Positions 1-8,600 of a stretch of DNA of 64,000 nucleotides are shown one piece after another. Position 1 is the stretch's first letter. Every line of letters begins with the position of its first letter. The notes below the pieces were generated by a model. That model saw nothing but the letters and a program-made list of their open reading frames with translations, was not told where the DNA came from and made no database searches. The DNA lies in the NCBI GenBank assembly GCA_001724265.1, contig MEDY01000237.1, positions 25,271 to 89,270 on the forward strand, in the 5' to 3' direction. Source of the DNA: Rhizaria sp. SCN 62-66 (taxonomy: Eukaryota; Rhizaria, unplaced). The position numbers and the translations under genes are program-made.

Positions 1-141
1 GCCGATGCGGCGCGCGAACGAGTCGAACTCGGGGTCATTCCACTTGGGGATCTCGAAGCGCTTCATGTTGTAGACGCGGTTTAGCAGGCCCTCAGCGTGG
101 TCGTGCAAAATGAGCAGGTGCTCGGTGAACTTGGTCGACAT
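1..141 (-). CDS. NCKAP1/HEM-like WAVE complex subunit, N-terminal fragment
   Basis: Only the first 47 codons are present; the frame runs off the left edge. The ATG is at 139-141. The peptide contains KFTEHLLILHDHAEGLLNR followed by VYNMKR, which resembles the N-terminus of NCKAP1/HEM proteins (family pattern: LAEKLTILNDRG, then RxYNIKK). NCKAP1 is a scaffold of the WAVE/SCAR complex, which drives Arp2/3 actin branching. If the assignment holds, the cell probably makes actin-based protrusions. The match rests on about 30 residues, so the family is likely but not secure. No in-frame stop or intron is seen in the fragment. Confidence 0.45.
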   Translation of the reverse strand, partial: MSTKFTEHLLILHDHAEGLLNRVYNMKRFEIPKWNDPEFDSFARRIG

Positions 142-1393
142 TTGCGGTGACAAAGTAGAGAACAACAGTAGCTGTTGTGTGGGTGCTCCTGGCTGTGTAG
201 TGGTGGGTTGACCTGGTGTTAGGTTAGCGGAGACCGGCGTGTGCCTGTGTGGGGTGGGGATGTGGTTGGTTGAGCTCAGGGAGCGTCAGACCAGCCAGAA
301 GAGGAATGGAACAAGGCTGTAAGGAGTCAGGCAAAGCCAAAGGTGGATGCTAAACAAGCTTGAAGAAGCCTGCGTCGACGAAACCTGGTTTGGGCAAGAG
401 GCAGAGACGTGGCACAGGGAGAACGGGTGTGCAAGATGAAGTAAGCAGAAGGCAACAGGAGCAGGATCAAAACCGAGGGGACGCTCATCAGGTCAAACGC
501 TGTACAAAACAAAAGCATTATTTTATGTTCAGCCAGCTGACGCGTGAATCTAAAAGTTTAGTTCAGCGTCTAAATGACGATCACAGCCTGAGATACAAGA
601 GGTTTCTTAGCGAAACCACAAGCCGCTCGGCTCACTATGCTCGCTCGTGGTGGGTCGGCTTTTTTACGAACCGAATGTGTTGTTGGCACGCGTCCAAAAC
701 CTGCATTGATAATATCTATCTCGTAACAGTGTCAATGCCTGTGACTTAAACACTACAATATCATGTTGTTCATCGAGCTTTGTAGCGTATGACGCTATTC
801 ACTACTCTATACCAAACCAACATGACGAAATATCCTTGAATATCATACGTCACTACTGCTTTAACACATGTGCAGAAAGATATATAAATGTTTCAAAAGA
901 GTAAACTCTGTAATTAAGTTCAAAGTGTTTCTTAGTCTATATTAACATGTTTTTAAAGCACTTTACCTTGTTTTCCCAATGGTATGTGTAATGTTCTACC
1001 TCCTTTGACAAACCCATTCGAGTGATGAGCGTTCAATTTTGCGTGTGTTCAAATAAATTAAGCATTTTATGAAATTCAAAACCACTTGAAAACGGTTTAC
1101 TAATAGTTGATATATCATTTTTCGTTTTTAAAAAACCTCTAGCTAACGAATATCAATGATAAGCGAAGATTTGTTGTCCTTTCGTGCCGGGTCGTGACTG
1201 TTCTGGTTCAAGAGTCTGCGCTCAACGTGAGTAACGCCAGATCTTCAACCAAGCTGAAATCGATGCATCATCCATCAATAGCTCCAGCAGCAGTAGATCC
1301 GGAATGCCTCTTTATTTTTGTTGTAGTTCCCTTAATAATGTTTCTCACAGACTTGTTTATACCCGTCTTTCACCCACTCGTAGACCTCACGTC
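142..1393. other. AT-rich intergenic region, divergent promoters
   Basis: This lies between the start of the NCKAP1-like gene (leftward) and the cyclophilin start (rightward). The first 350 bases are GC-richer and may hold the 5' UTR of the left gene. From about 740 to 1190 it is strongly AT-rich. An open frame at 360-749 (+) has no recognisable domain and is probably chance. No tRNA-like fold or repeat was recognised. Confidence 0.6.
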
Positions 1394-2228
1394 ATGCCCA
1401 AGAACCCCAAGGTACGCTCCCATTCTCCGCCTGCACGTTCCTCGTCATCAACGCTATCCAATCAACCCCCCAGAGCTCACCATGGCACTTGATATGCTTG
1501 TTTTTACAGGTTTTTCTTGACATCTCCATCGACGACGCGCCCATCGGTCGTCTGGAGATCACTCTCTTCGCCGACGTGGTGCCGCTCACTGCCGAGAACT
1601 TCCGCGTCCTCTGCACGGGCGAGAAGGGCTTTGGCATTGCTGGCTCGCCTTTCCACCGCGTAATCAAGGGCTTTATGGCGCAGGGCGGCGACTTCACGCG
1701 CCAGAACGGCACCGGTGGCTATTCTATTTACGGACAGACGTTTCAGGACGAGAACTTCAACATCTCGCACTCGCGCCGCGGCCTGCTTTCACTCGCCAAC
1801 GCGGGACCCAACACCAACGGTTCCCAGGTACGCGTGACCACATTATCATCTATACGATATCATATCTCTATTTGTTCAGTATCACGTGTATGCATGGCTG
1901 TTACATCTTGGTTCACGTCTTCTGAATCCCACTCTGCAACGTTCACTATCTTCACATCTCTCGCTTTAACTCACTCCATGCTTTGCTTATGCTGTGTGTT
2001 GCTCGATATGTACGCGTATAGTTCTTCATCCTGTTCAAGGCTGCGCCGTTCTTGGACGGCCGCCACGTCGTCTTCGGCGCCGTCGAGCCCGACTGCGAGT
2101 CCGTGCTGACGCAGATCGAGACTGCGGGCGTCATTTCCGACGGATACCCGCTGCAGCACTCGATCACCATCACCAAGTCCGGTATTGTCGGTGAGGGCGA
2201 TGACGAGGCGGCTGCTTTGGCCGAGTGA
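1394..2228 (+). CDS. Cyclophilin-type peptidyl-prolyl isomerase, three exons
   Basis: Exons are 1394-1411, 1510-1827 and 2022-2228, giving 180 residues and a TGA stop. Both donors are GTACGC; the acceptors are TACAG and TATAG. The product is a single-domain CypA-like isomerase that catalyses cis-trans isomerisation of Xaa-Pro bonds. Active-site residues are present: Arg56, Phe61 and Gln64 in [15 protein letters not shown], and the NGSQFF block at about 110-114. The Trp that contacts cyclosporin A (Trp121 of human CypA) is Phe122 here, in PFLDG. There is no signal or transit peptide, so it is probably cytosolic or nuclear. The C-terminus has a short acidic/Ala tail (about [12 protein letters not shown]). 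The 18-nt first exon encodes only MPKNPK. Splice sites were placed by joining conserved blocks in frame. Confidence 0.93.
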
Positions 2229-2632
2229 TGATGACAAACACGCTGTGAAACTAGGTTTAGTCGATATGAAAGTACTAAAAAATATGTCAATATGGCCGTT
2301 CGCCGTGGATAAAAGTCGATGCGCGAACCCATAGTTTATAAATACATATATTACGTGTTATAATGATGTTATTTTTAATATTAATAGCAGAGATCCTTGC
2401 TTCGTCTAGATACGCCTTGTTATGTGAAACTGTGTGTCTCGGCTCCAGAGTCGCGCTCTTGTGCAACGCAATCCTCATAATTCGAATATTCAAGATCTCT
2501 CCAGAATGATCGTCATCAGCTCTGTTATGATAGCTCTGAATTTGTCACATACTTTTCGCAATGGTTCTAAAATTATATCACGTATCACTGATTTCTTCAT
2601 TGTTTATCTCTCCATTTTTCCGCAGTGGTGCG

Positions 2633-5600
2633 ATGCAACCGCAGCCATCAGCGCCGCCCGCGTCTGGTGCCGCGAACACGCATTTGAACGACGATGTCAT
2701 CGACCTCGTCTCCAGTAGCAGCGACTCCGAAGATGCTATGACTGTCCCCGCTGTAAAGCGCTCTCGCCCTGCTGGCACTGCCGGCCACACTGCAGCTGCG
2801 GACTCGACTGAGGTTGTGATTGATAGGACAACCGATACGACGGACGTCTCAACAGCGACAACCGAAGCAAGCGACTCGCATGCGCCCGTCACAGCGGCAC
2901 AGTCTCTGACGTCTGCCATATTTTCCCTCGACCGGTTCCGCGCTGTGCTCACCTCGCAGCAAACCAAGCGCAGCGCCGCTACGGCCCACCCCGCCCCTGC
3001 CCCTGCTGCTGCTCCCCCTGTACCTGCTGCGGCCACCCCTGCCCCCGCTGTTCCTGCCCCGGCGGCCCGCTCTGCGCATGTGTTTGCTGCCGCCGCTGCG
3101 CAGGGAACGGCCAGCTCTGGCTCATGGTGGAGGCAGCCCTCTGCGTCGGCCACTGCGGCCTCGCTCTCCGCGGTCGTCGCCGCCACCCCCGCAGTCTCGA
3201 ACACCACAAACACCTCGCTCGCTGGCGCGGCATATGCAGTCGCGGTCGCCGATACAGCAGACGCGGGCAACGATGTCTTAGGCAATATGATGGTGTCGGC
3301 CCATCCCGTCAAAGCCCCTGCTAAGAAGCCGGCTAAGACCGCTGCCGCTGCTGCTGCCGTTGCCGCTGCTGCCGCTGCCGATGGTGCTGCTTCTGCAGCC
3401 AAAGGTGCCAAGGCCACCGGTGCGATGAAGAAGCCGGCCGCCGCGGCAGCGGCTGCCTTTGTCCCTGAGCCAACCGCTGCGGCCGCCACTGCGAGCAAAA
3501 GCAAGGGCACGGCTAAACCTGCGACGGCTGTGGCAGGATTTAACAACGCCAACAGTGTGAAACCTGCAGTCGGCAAATTTGGCAATACCGTCGATGCAAA
3601 GTCCCTTAACATGGGAGAGGGTTTGAACGCTAACGGCGCAGCCCCGAACGGCTTTTGGCGGCCCGGCGACGCACCGTACACGCCGAGCGCGCGCAGCATC
3701 AAGCGCGCGGAGAAGTATAAGCGCGAAATGGCCACGCGCGTGGCGGCGCGGCAGGCGGCGCTCGACGGGCTGTCGCTGTTCACGGTGGCTCCAGAGAGCG
3801 CGCTCAAGTTCGAAGCGCTTGCCGACCGTGCCCGTGGTGAAATCGTTTCCAGCGCAGACGCTGGCGCGAATGCTGTGAACATGATCGACACTGATGATGT
3901 GGCGATTGTTGGCGCTGCCGCTGACGCTGAAGCTGTGAGCCGCAAGGACGGTGATGATGATGCTACTGCGGCAGCTGTCACGGCTGCTGCTGCTGCGGCG
4001 GCGGCGGCGGCGGCTGACAACGAACCTGTCGTATTCTTCAATACTGACGAAGACCTTGCGACTGCGGCTGCTCCTGTTCATGTTCCTGTTGCTTCTGCTC
4101 AACATACAAAGAAAGAGACGTTGCCGCCGCCGCCGCTGTTGTTGTGCCCTACGCCGCTGCTGGTGTTTCCCATCGTGCCCCCGCCCTCGCTGCTGACGGC
4201 CGCCTCACTCGCGTGCTTTCTGCCGCCTGTGTTATCTCTAACGGCGACAAGCCCAAATCTAAGTGTCCTGACCCCCTTAGAGCGCCAGGTCCGCGCGCTC
4301 AAACTTGCCCACCCGTCCCTTGTCCTGTTCTTTGAAGTCGGCTACCGCTATCGGCTCTTTGGGCCTGATGCGCAAATTGCGGCGGCGCTGCTGCACGTGC
4401 AGTGCGTGCGCGACGGCGAAGGCTCGGCCGCGAAACCCGTGCTTGTGAGCGCTGGACCGACCGAGAACGACAAAGTCGGCATCGACGCCAAGGCTCGCGT
4501 CGTCAACATCGACGTCGCTCGCTCGACGCGGCTCGTCTGGAAGTCCTTCGACGCGGTGAAGGCGTTAAAGATGGGTTCTTTGGCGGCGCGTGATGCGGCG
4601 AGGAAGGAGGCAGCGAAGGAGCCGATCGTTGAACAACTTGATAAGCCAACCAATGGCCGGTATATGGCTGCGTCAGTGCCCACCGTGAGGGGCAACATCG
4701 CGCTCCAAGCCTTTCTGAAGGCCGGTTACAAGGTTGGCATCGTGCGTCAGCGCGCTGAATTGAAGCCGCGCGCAGAAGCTAAGCCCCGCTCCAAGAAGGG
4801 TAGCAATGTCAGTCAGAGTCGTGTTGGTGATGACGACGAAAATAAGCCAATCATTACGTTTGATGACGACAACGACGCCAGTGATGACGCCGATGATGTT
4901 GGGGACGGTGGTGACAAAGCCATTCGCCGCAAAAACGACTCAAGCAATCGGTCCGACTTCCAAGCGCACTCGCGGACACAGACGCAGACAACAGTGCAGC
5001 CGCAGTCCGCAGCAGAGGGTGAGTCTAGCTGGGGCGTGCTCACAGCGTCAGCTGCGGGCGCGGCCACTGCTTTGAATGACACGACTCTCCGCTCGGCCTC
5101 GGGCTCCGTCCTTGACGTCAACGGTGTCAGCAGCGCGGGGAGTAAGAAAGGTACGGTTGTGTACGTGCGTTACTTAGAACGCATCTTCTCGCCGTCCACG
5201 TACTTTACGCCGCCCTCAGTGCCCCTTGCACTGACACTCGGCGGCACAGACGCGGCGAGTGCGGGCGCGCAGAGCAAGGCGGCCGCTGTGGCTGCGGCGG
5301 CCGCGGCGGTTGCGGCCGCGGGCGCTGGCGCCGACAGCGGGGCAGCGCGGTGGGTGTTGTCCCTGATCGAACTGCCAACGGCCCACAGTCACATTGCCGC
5401 GCACAGTCGCCTTCAGGGCGTACCTGCAGCGCTGAGCCAAGTGGTGCACAGTCATTATAGCACCGCCACCACCACCAGTGGGGCAAATCGCCATTCAAAG
5501 CGTTCCGTGGCTGTGGCAGTTGCGCTGTGTGCTGTCGATGTTGTCTCGGGCCGCGTGGTGTGGGACGTATGGCGCGAAAGTCAAGCCGTGTTGGCTCAAG

Positions 5601-8600
5601 GGCAAGCGGCAACAACGCAAACAGAGCAAGCCAATACCGCCACTCCATCAAACGTGTTTAGTGACCGGACTGGCCTCCAGGGGCGGCTTGACTTTCTCGC
5701 GCCTCGCGAAATCGTTCTCTTTAGTCTTCCTTCAAACATTCTCGACCACAGCAACGAAAGCAGCGACACTGCAACGAGTCGCGCGTCAGCGTCAGTGCTT
5801 ACCCCAGTTGATCCACTTGCAATCCCTGCCGACTCTCCTCTTGCAGCCACTGCAACCGCGCTAGAGCTCGCGCTCTCGGCCCTCCCGCGCCCTGCAGTGA
5901 CCGTTGGCACGGCTGCGTGTCTCGCCCGCATGTACGCGCCCTCCTGGCCTTCAGTGACCATAAGCAGTCGTGACAGTGACCGTGGGAGTGACCATGAGCA
6001 AGCGCGTGGCCACGATCCCGAGCGCGCGCTGTGGGGAGTCACGGGCTCCCCGCGGGGGCTGCTGGCTGCGTGTGCGCGCGCGCAGGCAGTGGGGGCGTGG
6101 GGGGAACTGACGACGCTGTTGTCAGCAAAGATTGCCAGGGTGAGAGCAGAAGAAGAAGAGTTAGAGTCAAGGCTCGCGTCAAGGCTCGTTAAATCTTCCT
6201 TCCAGTGCAAGGGAGGTAAGACCCGGGCTCCGCCAAAACTCATCGATATCGATCACTTCAAATACTCCGACGATTACGAACCAGATGCGAGCAGTGACAG
6301 TGCCATCGATGGCGACGAAGTCTTTAGTGACGACGAAGACGCGGAAGCGAACCACGTCGCTGCTCTCGGCATGAACGGCAGAGGCAGTGACAGTGATGAC
6401 GACAAACCTGGCTCTCAAACGCGTGGCCGCGGCACGTCTGCGTCGCTTTCGGAAGCGGCCTCGGCGTTCGCGCGCGGCTCTGTGCAGCACCCTGACTCGG
6501 CCCTGCTTCCTCCCTTTGCAGCCGCTGTGTTCAGCCCCAACTCGCGCCTGCTCACGGTTCCTCTGCACACTGGCAGAGCGACGAGCGCGGCGTCTACAGC
6601 CACAAACGCGGCAATTGCGACGCACGGTCAGCTTGCGAGCGCGAGTGCGCGCGTGCCTGTGGCAGTCGAGCTTCTGCCACCGGCCGCGACCGCTGCATTG
6701 TTTCCTGCACAAGCTACTGCTGCGAGCGCGACAGAGGCAACGGAAGCAACGGATGTGTTGGTGAGGCTTGTCAAAGCACGGCTTGTCGCTGCTGTCACTG
6801 TTGCATCTGTTGCGAACAACATTGCTAACACTATTGCGAACAACAATAGCAGTGACAGTAATACTAGCGCGAGTGCGAGAGTCAATGGTGGCGTCAATGA
6901 GGTCCGCTCGAACAGCGACGCGGTCGCGACAGTTGTTGCATCTTTGCTATCCCAGCATCAGCACAGCCATGGCCACAAGTACGCCACGGCTCTGCACTAT
7001 GCCGCGATGGCGATTGTGACTGCGCTGGCATTGCCCGCCCCGGCCGCGCTTGCTGCGGCCGCTCTGGTGACGCATCTGTCGCTGCTCTCGGTCACTCCGC
7101 GGACCGCGACCACGGTGGCGCCCACCGGAGTCGTCACAGTCGCCGCGTCCGACAACCCCTTCGCGGTCTCCTGTGACTCAAACAACGGCAGCGGCGAGAA
7201 CCGTAGAAAGGATAAGAGTGATAACGAACTGTGGGGTACAGCGTCAGTGCTGGGCGATGCATTTTTAGCCGCAGGCGCGCACATCCTAGTCTCGGGCACG
7301 CGTGCAACTGCAGCAGCTGCTGCTGAGACTGACAGCGCGGCTGCGATGACAGGGGCGGCGCTTGTGCAACGCATGGCGTGGCACGCGCCTGTGAAGCCGC
7401 GGCGTACTCAGTCGCAGAAGGCAGCGCAGTCTAGCTCGCTGTCGCGGCTACAGCCGCAATCGCAAGCGCAGATGGCCTCAGACACTGCAAAGCGTGACGA
7501 AAAGGCAATGGGTGCCACAGACGCGGAATCAGATGCTGATGTTTCTTCAAGCGATACGGACACTGATGATAACGAAGGCGGTGATAATGGCGCCTACAAT
7601 GCTCGACACGCGCGATCACAGTCTCAGTCGCACGTTAACGCATCCTTTGGCTCGTTCCCCCTCGACGCAGACACAATCGTCAATCTATCCCTGCTCCCGT
7701 CCCCCTTGTGCCCGCCCGGTCACTCCGCGCTCGACCTGCTCTGCCGCCACGCCCGCTCCCCCGCCACCGCAGCGCTGCTCCGCGCCTGGCTGCTGCGCCC
7801 GCTGAGCGCACCCGCTCTGATCCGTGCCCGCCACGCCGCGGTCGCCGTCGCGCGCGCTGCCCTTGCGCCAGCGGCCACAGTTGCGGCGTTCTCCGCTGTC
7901 TCGGATCGCGCTTACAGTGGCCGCGTCGACGTGCTGTGCAGCCGCTGCGAGTCGCACTCCAGCACCAGCGGAAGGGCGAATGCAAGCGCAATGTCGAGCT
8001 CAAGCGCGAGTGCGAGTGCCGATGTCGCCGCTGTGTGTTCACGGTCACTGGGCTGGCTGTGCGACCCCCTCAGCGACGCCACCGAGACCTTGCTCCCCCG
8101 CGGCCTGCCCGCCTCTGCCGCAGCGCGGGGCGCGGACCCCGTGGCCGCGGCGCTGGCGTACGCGCTCGGCGCGGGGCCCGCTGCGGACGCCCGGGGCGCG
8201 GGACCGCGCGAGGCGGAGCAGCGCGAGGCCGCGGTGTGGGCTGCGTGGGCGCGCAAGTGTCTCACAGTTACTAGGGGCAGCGCGCCCAAGCTCGGCAACG
8301 CGGAAGCGTCTGCAGTTGGTGATGGCAGTGTTTGTGCGCCGCCGACTGATGTCAATGCTCCCAGGACGCAGTCACAATCTCGGTGTCAGTCGCAGCTACC
8401 TCCGCTGTTGCCAGTCACTGAGAGTTTGCTATCCCACTTCGCTCCGCTCGGCGCCGCCCCGTGGCTACGCCGCGTGCGCGCTTGTCTTCCCCTGCTGCCC
8501 GATATTGCATCGGCGCTCGCCGCGGCTGCCAGCGCGACGCCCGCGACATTCTCAGCTTTTATCGCATCCTCGACCTCGGGTGTAAGTACTTCAAACGTAA

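Noticed and set aside
360-749. 129-codon open frame on the + strand
   Set aside because: No domain, poor codon bias, and it lies in the promoter region of the NCKAP1-like gene.
2434-2632. Extending MSH3 upstream of ATG 2633
   Set aside because: The sequence is AT-rich and ends in a pyrimidine tract plus CAG, typical of an intron. It is kept as possible only, because the frame is open to 2561.
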